64,000 nucleotides of DNA from positions 29,537,960 through 29,601,959 of the forward strand of contig NC_092563.1 in NCBI RefSeq assembly GCF_037975245.1. The letters are read 5' to 3'. This document shows positions 11,601 through 23,469 of this stretch, in pieces. The translations under genes and the position numbers were made by a program. The notes beneath the pieces are model-generated. The model had not been told where the DNA came from and did no database searches. It worked only from the letters and a program-made list of their open reading frames with translations. This stretch comes from Apostichopus japonicus (taxonomy: Eukaryota > Echinodermata > Holothuroidea > Aspidochirotida > Stichopodidae). Each line of letters starts with the position of its first letter. Positions within the stretch are counted from its first letter, which is position 1.

Positions 11601-13764
11601 TTGCTTCTGCACAGGAAGAAACTTGTTCTCTCAAAAGGATGTATTCCTCCTCGTCTAGTACTTGAAAATTGAGTCCATTCCTGGAGACAGCTCAGTCTAC
11701 GGGTGGGCTCTAAGATAGTGGGTTTTCCCTTGGGGATGGTGGGGCCAAATTTGAAAATTTCACATTGACAAGTGCGATGTTTTTTTTTCAATGTTTTGAA
11801 CACAAGGCTTTAGCTTTATTCTATTTTGAAATATCTTCATCTGCTTATTTGATACCAAGAATCTTTATTTGCATCTCCTTAACCCACAGAGGATATGTCC
11901 AGTGTGAATGTTGCTGAAACTTTCCGTCTCCATGCCAACCAGTTGTTGGAAATGTTAGATGTCTCTGTGCCAATTGTTGGCAAATTAAAGGTATGATGTG
12001 GTTTATTGTTGTTATGAATATATTCATAATGTCATCCCTCTCGGAACAGCAGCTCTTCAATTAGCAGAACGTTTTGGCATTTCCATGAAGGAAATGTTGA
12101 AGAAAGTTATGCATTCTTCTAAAGTGATAAATGCCTCAAACGTGATTCCCTTCCCCACTGTCATTTCTTTATTTAAAATGGCTCATTATGTGATGGCAGA
12201 TTCCAGGTCATATTTCATAATGTTATTCTCTGAGCAGTAGAAACAGCAAGTATTTTCATAGAGAAAGAGCAGACAGTGTTTGACTGTAAATCAAAGAAAT
12301 AAAAAGCCATATGCTGGGAGATGTTTGATTCCTGACAGCATGCAAATGAAACCTGTTCGTGATGACATGTACAGGTATATTTGTGAATGTCCACATGTTG
12401 ATGTGTAAACATGTATGTATGTGTGTATTTGTGGACTTTGTACACACATGCCAACTTGTACAGGTATGACAACAAACAACAGGTATGACAATAGTTGGAT
12501 TATGTGGAAAAACTATAGTATATTATATGGTATAGGGAAATGAAACCAACCTTAGGTGGGCACAATCATCAGGTATGACAATTGTTGGACTGTGGAACTC
12601 TATAGTATATTATATGGTAAAGGGAAATGAAACCCACCTTAGGTGGGCACAATCAACAGGTATGACAATAGTTGGACTATGTGGAACTCTATAGTATAGT
12701 ATATGGTATAGGGAAATGAAACCCACCTTAGGAGAGCACAAAAAACTAGTTTAGTGACAAGTGAGGAGAGTAGATAAAGTGTTTTACTCCAATTCAGCAT
12801 TGGCCAAACCTTGATAGTTCTTTGTCCAAGGTTGATTTAAAATTGCTGTTTCAGAAAGGAATTGCTCAGCTCTTGGCTTTCTGGTTTATCTTTTGCAGAA
12901 AGTAATGGAGAAGTTACCTCTCACAAGATTACCAGATATTTTTGCGTCCATCGTCAAAGCCTCTTACGATGAAAAGTTGCAGGCAAGTCTGAGAGTGTAT
13001 TGTAGTATTTGGTTTGCAATTAGACTGTAGTATATTATAAACATGTGGAATATCGATTACATTGTTCTTAGTTACATTGTATCTGACTGCAGAGCAGACA
13101 GTAACATTGGTAACCATGGTAATCGTCAAAGTATTGAAATTGCTCACAAGGTCAACAGTATAATATAGAATGTGTTCCTAGCTCATACAATCACCATATG
13201 AACAGTGACATTTTCAGATATTCTTCACTGTTCTATACTGTGAACTTTGTCATTCAAAAGGTATTCTTTGAATGGCTGGATTAAAAGAACTAGTTAACTT
13301 TCAGAAGAAGGGAGGAATAAAATTGCCAAGGTCTTGAATCTATGTAAAACTTATGATGCAACATGCAGCTATACATGATGACTTTTTTCAGTCAGTGAAA
13401 GTAATTCATGTTTTTGTTTTTTTGTTATGAAGCTTGTAAAACCAGTCATGGTTGGGATATGTTTTGGCCTTTCCCTTTTGCCTTCATTAATATTTTCTCT
13501 TTTTCTCAACTCTGAGTAGGTCTTAGATGCTGTCGATATAGAGGAGAGGTTTCAGAAAGCACTCCCTCTGCTTTTGAGACAGCTCGAAGGACTACGACTT
13601 TTGAAAGAAGCCAAGAAAGGTGGAGACAGATCCGTCCTACCGCCTGGATTGAAAGAGAAAGATACAATCATCTTGAAACCGCCGAGATTCAGAAGCCGAG
13701 ATGCAGAGAGAAGGGACCGGGACTCAGATGGAGATGAAATTTCCGAGCTGGAGGGAAAAATCAA
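8637..13764 (+). CDS. LONP2: LONP2 exons 1-6: Lon N-terminal substrate-recognition domain
   Basis: Exons 1-6 encode residues 1 to about 273. Residues 1-130 form the PUA-like beta part, with [21 protein letters not shown] and [16 protein letters not shown]. Residues 131 to about 210 begin the helical part, with [30 protein letters not shown] and [10 protein letters not shown]. This is the domain Lon proteases use to choose substrates. Exon 6 ends with a charged linker rich in Arg, Asp and Glu before the AAA+ module. Exons 1-5 are exactly the part retained in the duplicate at 35.6-54.3 kb. Exon 5 (12899-12982) ends CAG before gcaagt, so its intron uses a GC donor. Confidence 0.93.
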
Positions 13765-15121
13765 GTATGTGATAATAATAATGGTGACGATTTTGTCGCA
13801 CTCATTTACAAGAGAGAACCTCTACCGGTTTCAGAACATGAAACAAATTTTGTCAATGCTTCTTTCCAGATATCAAATTAATGCTCGTTTGATGATAGGA
13901 GGAAAAAAGATTGGAACAAACCAAAAAAAAACTTTTTTTTTGGTTCTGTTCCCACTTACTTCAAATACAGATGAAAATAACAGAATTCTGAAAGAATTGA
14001 AAAGTCTCACTATCTGCATACTCAGATCCATGATGTAATAGGATATGCATTTGTGACCATTTGAAGTATCTACTTTATAACCTTCCACATAGATAATTCA
14101 AATGCAGCTTTTTACTCGTCTGCCTTGTTATTATATGCTTTTTGATCACATTTAAATATTTTGGACTGTGATTTGAGAGAGTTTTCATAGATTGTATTGT
14201 ATGATGTGGGGCCTTCTTAATGAACTGTTCTCTCTCACAAACACTTAAGCCTGCAATTACTTAAATCAGATCGGTTTTGTCTGTGTAGAGCTGCCGGAAT
14301 GCCTGAACATGCTGCTAAAGCTTGTGAGAAAGAACTGAAGAGACTCAAGAAAATGCCAGCTGCTATGCCAGAGTATGCGATGACTCGCAATTACTTGGAG
14401 CTAATGGCCGATCTACCCTGGTCTAAGGAGTCTGATGATACTCTGGACATTACTAAAGCAAGGTAATTAAACTCTCTTGAACTCTCCTTTATGTAGTTTC
14501 ATTTCAATCAGTCTAGATTCAAGATCTTAGATGGTTGGTAAGCTGTATACTTCACCTTCAGCTAATAGTGATGAATTTTATGTCAGGTCTGACTTACGTT
14601 AAATTAGAAAAATATGGATGTGTTTTTGGTTTGTTCGTTATTCCTCATCAGGGTTGACCTAGATGCCGATCACTATGGTTTGGACAAGTTGAAAAAAAGA
14701 GTGATTGAATACTTAGCTGTTCGTCAGATCAAAAACAGTCTGAAAGGACCGATTCTGTGCTTCATTGGTCCTCCTGGTGTTGGCAAGACCAGTGTTGGCA
14801 GATCCATCGCCCAGACACTGGGCAGGAAGTTTTACAGGTACTGTTGTGGCTGGTACTGTTGTAGCTGGTACTGTTGTGGCTGGTACTGTTGTGTCTTGAA
14901 GATAACAGAGAACATGTAGCTGGTTTGTGTCATCTGTGTAGCATCTTTCCTCAGGCACATATACAAATATTACATATTTAAGTTTTTCCATATACTATTC
15001 TATCAGAGATGAATACTACAAGAATGCAAGTAACCTCCCAGACTACTTAAGTTAGACGAAGGATTCCAGAACTTCCTAGCTCATTCAGCCCTGTCATCTG
15101 GTTGTTTACAAGTTGTTTGTT

Positions 15122-15173
<52 letters not shown>

Positions 15174-18100
15174 GTATATATATATATACATATATATATA
15201 TATCAATTTATAAGTTAAGTTACAGAAGACAAAAACCTCTCTTTATAGCCATAAAATGTTGATGTCAATATTTAGTCTCTTGTAGTATAATCTTGATGAT
15301 GCAAACTGTAACTCAGAAATGTTGATGTTGTATAAAGAACACTGCTTAAAGAAAGTGGAAAATATAGATAGAAGTAAATAGAATAGGACTAACAGTAGAC
15401 ATTAAGATGAACAATGCGTAGATGTTGGTGGTTAATGGTACATTAATTTCATGCTGGGGCAAGTAGGAAATTAACCATAGGCATGGAATTAAAACTTCCC
15501 TAAAAGTCATTTTAAATTGTTACTTTCCCTTTTGTTTTTTTGCTCTGGATTGAATTACGTTTAATTTCATTCATATCGCAGGATTTCATTGGGTGGCTGC
15601 TATGACCAATCAGATATACGAGGCCATCGGCGAACGTACATCGGCTCTATGCCAGGGAGGATCATTAACGGACTAAGAACTGCTGGAGTGAACAACCCTG
15701 TCTTTCTTCTAGATGAGATTGATAAATTGGTAAAGCCTCCATTAAAACAACATGATCACTTAATGCCTTCAATCTCTTTGTGCTTGTGTGTTTAATTGAG
15801 TTTAATTGTTGGACTGTTTGCCTCATTTTCAAGCAGCTAGTCCATTATATAAATCATAAATGTGAAGTTGAACATCGGAACCGTCACAGACATTTTTTAT
15901 TTCTTAAAATTTGTGATCATTTAAAACATGAATTTAATATGACTGCAGTTTCAGACTTCATTAATTTTTTCACATCTGTGAAGTTCTTGCCTTCAGTTGA
16001 AAACTACAAAAGCAGATTGTTCCTTTCCAGTCAGAACTAAAACATGGTGAAGTTATTCAGTGGATATTATTGTTTTTATACTAAAGATGAGTTATTGCAT
16101 CTTGTAAACTGTTAGTCTCTTAAAGACAATTTTAACCATACTTTACTTCTCATTACAGTACATTGTCACTACATTATTATTATTAAAATCCAAATTTCTC
16201 TGTATAGGATTGTAAAATTGGTTAATAAATAGTACAAGGCAGAGAGTTGGTATTGCCATATCTGTTAGACAAGAGTTAACTTCATCAGATGGAGATTAAG
16301 TTTATTGGTCTTCATTTCTTTTGCCATCACAGGGTAAAGGACTTCATGGAGATCCTGCTGCCGCCCTGCTGGAAGTCTTGGACCCTGAACAAAATTTTAC
16401 CTTCACTGACCAGTATCCTTTCATCACACAGAATTGTAGCAAGGCACTTATTAATTTGACGTTTTAATGGGAAACAGTCACAAATCTACACATGTTTTTT
16501 CAGTTTTGGGGGAAGGGGTGATTGGTGTCATGACTTTTTACAACATTGTCATCACATTACACTGTTGATGACTTGGTATTATAGAGTTCCCCTTTAATAT
16601 GTTGGCCATGTTGGTTCCAATGGTCTTTGGTGCAAAACTTGGCCTTTGTCCTTTCAGTACAACATAGATACGACCTTGTTTAGTTCCATTTGATGGCCAT
16701 ACAGACTACGTTTCACCGGTGTCATTGTTAAGTAGATGTTGAACCTCTATCTGGCTAAAATGTGGAACAGTTTCAAGAGTTCCCATCTAAAGTGTTTAAT
16801 AAAATAACAAACAACATCCAATAGTTCACTGTATCAACTCCAAAGATGAGGTGCAAGTAAGATGCTATGTGAGCTTTCCTAGAATGTATCTGTGGCTATT
16901 AAACCTGTTTTAAACCTGCTTTAAAACTGTTTAAAAATAAACCAATTTGGCTGAGTGAATGCTATAAAGTTTCCAAGCTTGGTGGAATGTGCTCTTCTTA
17001 GCTGCAGTTGTTCAATTCATCATTCTACCATTTGGAAAGTGATGTTACTAACATGAAAACATCAGGCCCTCAAGATTTTACATATTTGTCATTTACTTGT
17101 TTTATTCTGAAGTTTCCTTAAACAGACCATAGTTACCTAAATGTGCCTTTCGACTTGTCACAAGTCCTCTTTATAGCAACAGCTAACAGTGCTGCCACGA
17201 TTCCTACACCCCTGCTGGACAGGATGGAGATCATTCACGTCCCTGGTTACACTCAAGAGGAGAAAGCAGAGATTGCATTGCGTCATCTGGTCAGCAAACA
17301 ACTCAAGGAACATGGTTTAACGGAAGAACAGCTCCAGTTTACCGAGGACGGGATTAAACTCATCAGTGAGTATCATGTCAAAGATTGAAAAAGAGTATCG
17401 TACTTCAGGATTGGAATTTTAGATCATGTTTGTATTACGTGGCACATGTGGTGTCTGTTATCTGCTGTGTTTATCAATGTGTCATTTTCTGATCCAACTT
17501 TATTGATTTCTTTATTTTGACGGAAGACATGAAAGTCTCAACTGGAGAGATCTAGTTGGAATAGTGATGCTCCCTTTGTTTTGCAATCAATATTACTGAT
17601 CTGGTACTGAATGTCCCATTGATGTTACTTGGACACATGTTACCATTCAATATTACTTCATGTTATTAGCAATTGCAGTATGCCAAAGTCAAAATTACCT
17701 TATATCCAATTAGCAATATTTTCATCTGGCAGTATAAAGAGCTTATATAAATATTTTAATACAAAAGCATATGAAATATACTCTTGCCTACTTGAGGTGA
17801 GACAGATTATCCTTTAGGAATTCAAGTTTGTTTATACATGATGCTTGTTCCTTATCTAACAGCTTATCATGTTTTGTCTTCTTTGTTATGCTTTCTCCTA
17901 AGTTGCAAGGTACACCCGTGAATCTGGAGTTCGTGCTCTGGAGAGAAAGCTTGGATCGGTCTGTCGAGCCGTCGCAGTGAAGGTAGCAGAACACCAGTCT
18001 CGTCAAAAGAGTATAGCCTCACCATCTGTGGAGGAGGAGGAGAAGAAGGAGGTTGCACCACGTCAACGACCAACTGAAGATGCCTTAATTGAAATGCCAC

Positions 18101-18540
18101 CTGAGATGCCTATTGTGATTGATAAACTTGCCATCAGGGATATACTTGGGGTGAGTCATCAGCCAGGGGTTAGCTATTTCCAGTCATTCTAGATTTATAC
18201 TGGAATGAATAAATGGGATGAAAAAGGTAGAAAAGCCCACATTTTAAGCAATTTTCTCCATGCTTGGATATATATACATATATCAGTCTTGTGCTCTTCT
18301 GTATTCTTCCTTCTCTTGTGTAAGTCAGGCAAATCATGTGAAGTATATGTTATCTTCCCACCCCCCCCTTACCTTCCACTCATTCCACCCTTCTGTTCCT
18401 ATGCAGTCACCTATAACTTTTAGAAACTTTAGTATTAACTGTTGAGCATGTCTGATTGTTACAATGCATAACAGGATAAAACTCAATAGAAAGGGGCAAA
18501 AATATCACATATTTATTAAATGAAAGTAACCTATTAAAAC

Positions 18541-18611
<71 letters not shown>

Positions 18612-21600
18612 TATATATATAAATGAAAATCGTAATAAGTTGAAAAATCAAGAACAGTGAAAAACTTCCAGCCTCCATCAAGATTCGAACCCGGACCTCC
18701 AGCTCTGTAAGCGGACACCCTAACCACTAGACTATGGATGCTGATTGTATGTCCAGAGGTTCTAAACCGGTAAGGAAGGTCGTAATTTTACTGTAGGCGT
18801 TTGTCACCTGTATCGAACAATAGTAGTTCTGTTTTTGGTGACATATTTTGCCTTACTCTAGAGTATATATATATAATGTAGATGTTTTGCATTTTTAAAC
18901 TTTTCAGCCTGCCATCTATGAGAGGGAAAAGTCAGAGAGGTTGTCACAGCCGGGAGTAGCAATAGGTGAGTTGAAGATATGATAACTTTATACTCATTGA
19001 AAGAGGAGACTCACTCTCCAGTTATGTATGCATATGTATAAATATAATTATATGCAAATTATGTATAAACTTGAAAGAGCAAAGAAAATTTCATGTTCTT
19101 TCAAATTTAGAAAGAGGAGATGATAGGGTTGGTCCAATTAAATGTGCCAATATTTTGGAAGGTTACCTTGGTTCCCACTAATTAGTATTATTTTTTCAAT
19201 TTTTTGGGTGTTGTTCGTGGTGCTGTTGTGAAGTAGACTATCACATCTAAAGGTTCCACAAGAGATACACTTGATAAGGGTTCTCGAGCCATGTTTTGAA
19301 ACACTAAAACTTTTAGCTACTTATTACAATTGCCATGTATTGAAAGTTTCATTTTGTTGAGTATCCCTTTCTTAATACCAGATAAAATGGGACAGATTTG
19401 GTTCAAAGTGTACAGAGGTGATAGAGAAAAGATATTTATATTCCCTTCAAGTTGAGTTGAACTATATCAATCAAACTTTCAAGTCACATATATAAATATT
19501 TGTCACTGAAAAGTTTCAATATTTTTTTCTTTTTCTGGCCAATTCTTTCTGTATTATAATTCATTTTGTCTTTTCATTTACTCTACGATAGGACTGGCCT
19601 GGACTACTATGGGTGGAGAGATCATGTTTGTTGAAGCTGCCAAGATGGGGGGCGACAGGGAACTCACGTTGACCGGTCAGCTTGGTGACGTCATGAAGGA
19701 ATCTGCCCAACTGGCCCTCACCTGGGTTCGAAGTCATGCCGCCGAGGTCTGCTATGATTGTTAGAGAACACTTAACTTATTAACCTTGACTTTGTAGTTA
19801 CTCCTGCTGATGACTACTAGATATAAACCAGAACACATAGTCACCGACAAGTTGAAGTCAGAAATTAAAAGACAGATATCCACCAACTTATCAGGTTTTA
19901 CTGTAGCAACATGTTGAAAGACTCCATGCCAGATTGTGCATTTAATGTTTTTTAACAGGAGAAAAATTCAAACTTCAATGAATTTGATTTCATTGTATTA
20001 AGTCTTACAAGAGGTCAGTTAAAAGCTGTTTAAGGGATGGGCTTGCAAACACAAAGATCATTGAATTTTGCAGCCAGCATGATAACTCATGTATAATATT
20101 CAAAATTGAATAATTACATTTATCAGACATCAACTGAGAGAGGATATTCTTAAAATGTCTGCCAGATTATACAAATAGTCACTTTAAGTACATGCCATTC
20201 ATCAATGGCAGGTTTTCAACAAAGTTTTGTTAATTTCAGAGAGTATTTTTCAATCTTTGTGACTCTTCCTTAAAGATTTGAAATTTTCGGTCCATACTTT
20301 TCTTTTCTCTTTATTCCTTCATCAGTGCGGTCTAGACCAGAAAACACAGGAAGATCTACTGAGAAAGACTGATGTCCACATCCATTTTCCAGCAGGAGCA
20401 GTGGGGAAGGATGGACCATCAGCTGGGGTAACCATTACCTGTGTACTTGTGTCCCTCTTCAGGTAACTACACACCAGTAGTACCATCACCTTTATAAGCC
20501 AGTTAAACTTAATCTTTGTCAGCTAGAACGCTGAAGAATGAAACTTTTGACATGTTCAAGCTGTTTGGTGAGTTTGAAATACACCTCAAGGCACACATTG
20601 ACAAGGCTTTATCGACTGTCATAAGTATCCGCCCAACGAATGATTATTGTGCAAGTGCTTGAGAAAAAGGCTTATTCGTCTGCTTTTTCTTTTGTGGCTA
20701 ATTTTCTACATTTTTGGCTACCATGTGATAGCTGTGGTTATAGTAAACATATAATTAGCTGTGAAATCCATCAAATAATTTGGCAGCTTTAAGTAGAAGA
20801 CTTTTTACCATTCCTGATTATCCTATATTCCTGTTGTTATAGTTTATATATTGAATATGTGTTATGACAGATGACTGTTGCATGGCATGTATAATTGTAT
20901 GTTGTTATATTTTATGTTTTATATATTGAATATGTGTTATGACAGATGACTGTTGCATGGCATGTATAATTGTATGTTGTTATATTTTATGTTTTATATA
21001 TTTAATATGTGTTATGACAGGTGACTATGTTGCATGGCATGTATAATTGTATGTTGTTATATTTTATGTTTTATATATTTAATATGTGTTATGACAGATG
21101 ACTGTTGCATGGCATGTATAATTGTATGTTGTTATATTTTATGTTTTATATATTTAATATGTGTTATGACAGATGACTGTTGCATGGCATGTATAATTGT
21201 ATGTTGTTATATTTTATGTTTTATATATTTAATATGTGTTATGACAGGTGACTATGTTGCATGGCATGTATAATTGTATGTTGTTATATTTTATGTTTTA
21301 TATATTTAATATGTGTTATGACAGGTGACTATGTTGCATGGCATGTATAATTGTATGTTGTTATATTTTATGTTTTATATATTTAATATGTGTTATGACA
21401 GGTGACTATGTTGCATGGCATGTATAATTTTCTGTTGTTGTTCTCCAGTTGGAATTTGAAGAATTTAATGTACTATATTGAAGTATAAAAGAAGTGAAGG
21501 ATCTCTTGGTTGCCATGCAGGAGTAATATTATAGCCTTCAATGTTGGTGTTATGTTAAGTACTTTGTCCATATTTTGTTATTTTCCCACAGTGATCGTTG

Positions 21601-22293
21601 TGTGCGTTGTGATACAGCTATGACTGGTGAGATCACACTTAGAGGGATGGTGTCAGCCGTAAGTTGTAAATTTCACTTCATGTAGAGTTGAGCAAAAAGG
21701 AGCTGGTTTTACTGCTGTCGATCGTTTCTGACCCAAATCACAAGAAACACTATCAACCCAAAGTTTTTCTACCCAAGAACATCACAGTTGGCTGTTATTT
21801 GTTCATTTATAGCTTTCTCTAAACAAAAACATAATCTGTGAACATTCAGAGCATCTTAAGGTTTAAGCCAAGTTCTTGTCATCTTTCAGTAGGTTAGTCC
21901 AATCAAGCAGTGTGCTGATGGTAAAATGTTTCACATTCACACAGAATTGGTTTAAACATGAAATGAGACATTTGGTCTGAATCAGTGTTTATGTCTTTCT
22001 TTCCTTGTGGATGCTGATGTATGACAAGCAGTTCTATTTTTGTTATCTTTTGAATTCAGGTGGGCGGTATTAAGGAAAAGGTCCTAGCAGCCCATCGTGC
22101 AGGAATCTATCGGATTATTCTACCAAAGAGAAACGAGACAGATTTGGAAGAAGTGCCAAAGAATGTCCTATCACAGATGACCTTCGTCTTTGCCAGAACG
22201 TTGGAGGATGTTCTGGATGCAGCATTTGAAGGAGGGTTTCCTCATCTCAAGAGAACGGTTGTGTCAGAAGATGTCATTCCAAGTAAATTGTAG
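8637..22293 (+). CDS. LONP2: LONP2, peroxisomal Lon protease homolog, 17 exons, 845 aa
   Basis: ATP-dependent AAA+ serine protease of the peroxisomal matrix, where it degrades damaged proteins and helps processing and turnover of imported enzymes. Coding exons: 8637-8737, 9904-9991, 10713-10911, 11890-11990, 12899-12982, 13520-13764, 14289-14462, 14652-14837, 15582-15729, 16333-16412, 17133-17365, 17903-18150, 18908-18965, 19592-19746, 20326-20462, 21592-21658, 22060-22293. Every junction keeps phase, and the sum is 2535 nt plus stop, close to the 852 residues of the human protein. The start ATG at 8637 ([12 protein letters not shown]) aligns with the beginning of the N domain. The protein ends PSKL, a type 1 peroxisomal targeting signal that separates it from mitochondrial LONP1. 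Intron 5 has a GC donor and intron 10 looks U12-type. No break is seen, so the gene appears functional. Confidence 0.96.
14289..18150 (+). CDS. LONP2: LONP2 exons 7-12: AAA+ ATPase module
   Basis: Exon 7 carries [19 protein letters not shown], a Lon hallmark. Walker A is GPPGVGKTS at residues 370-378 (exon 8). Exon 9 has [19 protein letters not shown] and Walker B VFLLDE at 433-438. The sensor-1 Asn is in ATAN at 484-487 (exon 11). The sensor-2 Arg is in TRESGVR at 551-557 (exon 12). All nucleotide-handling residues are present, so ATP-driven unfolding should be intact. After sensor 2, exon 12 holds an acidic insert (runs of Glu and Lys) of the kind that varies between Lon proteins. Confidence 0.94.
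15125..15204. repeat. (TA)n microsatellite in LONP2 intron 8
   Basis: A run of TA dinucleotides with a few interruptions, inside the 744-bp intron between exons 8 and 9. The rest of that intron shows no gene or repeat I recognise. Confidence 0.9.
16413..17132 (+). other. Probable U12-type (minor spliceosome) intron 10 of LONP2
   Basis: The donor GTATCCTTTC (16413-16422) matches the U12 5' splice consensus [AG]TATCCTTT exactly over the core. The branch-like TTCCTTAAA lies at 17114-17122, with the likely branch A at 17121, 11 nt before the end of the intron at 17132. Using the acceptor at ...CCATAG gives DHYLNV across the junction, the conserved Lon sequence. Using the nearer CAG at 17123-17125 would create an immediate stop. 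Confidence 0.8.
18541..18623. repeat. (TA)n microsatellite in LONP2 intron 12
   Basis: A TA/CATA repeat tract next to the tRNA-like sequence at 18660-18745. It may be the simple-sequence tail of that SINE read on the minus strand. Confidence 0.85.
18660..18745 (-). repeat. tRNA-derived SINE or tRNA pseudogene
   Basis: On the minus strand the A box reads TAGTCTAGTGGTTAGGGTG and the B box GGTCCGGGTTCGAATCTTG. The acceptor stem is imperfect and the anticodon arm pairs poorly (loop would read TAC). A TA-rich tail follows at 18541-18623. This fits a SINE head or decayed tRNA better than a working tRNA gene. It sits inside LONP2 intron 12. Confidence 0.6.
18908..22293 (+). CDS. LONP2: LONP2 exons 13-17: Lon serine protease domain and PTS1
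   Basis: Starts with [19 protein letters not shown]. The catalytic Ser is residue 732 in KDGPSAG (exon 15) and the catalytic Lys is residue 773 in [14 protein letters not shown] (exon 17), the Lon Ser-Lys dyad. Exon 16 has [11 protein letters not shown]. The usual Pro of the VLPVGG motif is replaced here, giving VSAVGG, a small deviation near the active site. The C-terminus is SKL followed by TAG at 22291-22293. Confidence 0.95.
20845..21425. repeat. 75-78 bp tandem repeat in LONP2 intron 15
   Basis: About seven units that each contain TTGCATGGCATGTATAATTG and TTTAATATGTGTTATGACAG. Units alternate between a 75-bp form (GATGACTGTTGC) and a 78-bp form (GGTGACTATGTTGC), a higher-order variation that points to unequal exchange. 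The 79-codon frame running through it is a by-product of a period divisible by three. Confidence 0.92.
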
Positions 22294-22359
22294 ATAAAAA
22301 CAATTTAATACAACAACAGTCAGAAAATGAAGTCAGTACTTTCAAGCCAGTAACAGAAG

Positions 22360-22365
22360 AATAAA
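22360..22365 (+). terminator. Candidate LONP2 polyadenylation signal AATAAA
   Basis: The first AATAAA after the stop codon, 67 nt downstream. Other AATAAA hexamers lie at 23647-23652 and 24166-24171, so longer 3' UTRs that take in the minisatellites are possible. Sequence alone cannot decide which is used. Confidence 0.4.
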
Positions 22366-22454
22366 TCAATGGCTAGTGATGCCATTGTTATATGTTACTA
22401 TGGTGGATGTTAATGATATGCACTAATATTGAGTTTGATTTTGAGTTTGATTGC

Positions 22455-22575
22455 AATGAAGTGGTAATATAATGCTGCTTTGTGTTGCTAGCTCCAATTT
22501 ATATCCACTATTATTGCAATGTAGTCTTAATTTAATGCTGCTTGGTGTTGCTGGCTCCAAGTTATATCCACTCTT
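22455..22575 (+). repeat. Two-copy ancestral form of the 63-bp satellite in LONP2 3' flank
   Basis: Two adjacent units read TAATGCTGCTT...TTGCTGGCTCCAAGTTATATCCACT with ATTGCAATGTAGTC between them. This is the same monomer that is expanded to about 43 copies at 54480-57190. It marks the 3' flank as the source of that satellite. Confidence 0.75.
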
Positions 22576-22779
22576 TGAGATATTACATTATTGATTACCA
22601 ATACAACAATGAAAGTGGTCAAGTTGTACAAACATTAATCCAAGTGATTTGATCTTATGAAAAAATGTTTCTTTCATGTAATTCAAAGCATAGTGACACC
22701 ATGTTAAGATTCTTTATAACAATAATAGTGTATGTAACATTGTGACACCACTCTGAAAGTAGGGATCATTTACTACATA

Positions 22780-23460
22780 TGATCAGATCACTGTAATATT
22801 ACATAGTGACTCCAATGTGAAGTTATCAGATCACTGTAATATTACATAGTGACTCCACTGGAGTAATCAGATCACTGTAATATTACATAGTGACTCTACT
22901 GTGAAGTAATCAGTTCACTGTAATATTACATAGTGATTCCACTGTGAAGTAGTCCGATCACTAATATTACATAGTGACTCCACTGTGAAGTAGTCAGATC
23001 ACTAATAGTACATAGAGATTCCACTGTAAAAAAAAAATCAGATCACTGTAATATTAAATAGTGACTCCACTGTGAAGTAATCATATCACTGTAATATTAC
23101 ATAGTGACTCCACCGTGAAGTAGTCAAATCACTACTATTACATAGAGATTCCACTGTAAAAAAAATCAGATCACTTTAATATTACACAGTGATGCCACTG
23201 TGAAGTAGTCCAATCACTGTAATATTACATAGTGACTCCACTGTGGAGTAATCAGATCACTGTAATATCACATAGTGACTCCACCGTGAAGTAGTCAAAT
23301 CACTACTATTACATAGAGATTCCACTGTAAAAAAAATCAGATCACTTTAATATAACACAGTGATGCCACTGTGAAGTAGTCAGATCCCTGTAATATTACA
23401 TAGTGATTCCACTGTGAAATAATCATATGACTGTATTATTACATATTGACACCACTGTAT
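22780..23460. repeat. About 43-bp minisatellite downstream of LONP2
   Basis: Roughly fifteen copies of a unit containing GATCACTGTAATATTACATAG and TGACTCCACTGTGAAGTA. Some units carry an A-run insertion (CACTGTAAAAAAAATC), and these form a repeated higher-order block. It lies 0.5 kb after the stop codon, possibly within the 3' UTR if the distal polyadenylation signals are used. Confidence 0.9.
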
Positions 23461-23469
23461 GAATGAAGA

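Noticed and set aside
13574-14038. 154-codon frame at LONP2 exon 6
   Set aside because: Only its first part is exon 6. The rest reads past the GT donor at 13765 into intron.
17123-17125. Nearer CAG acceptor for LONP2 intron 10
   Set aside because: It gives an immediate in-frame stop, whereas the AG at 17131-17132 restores conserved Lon sequence and fits U12 spacing.
18660-18745. Functional tRNA gene on the minus strand
   Set aside because: Poor anticodon-arm pairing and mismatched acceptor stem, with an adjoining simple-repeat tail. Called a SINE or pseudogene.
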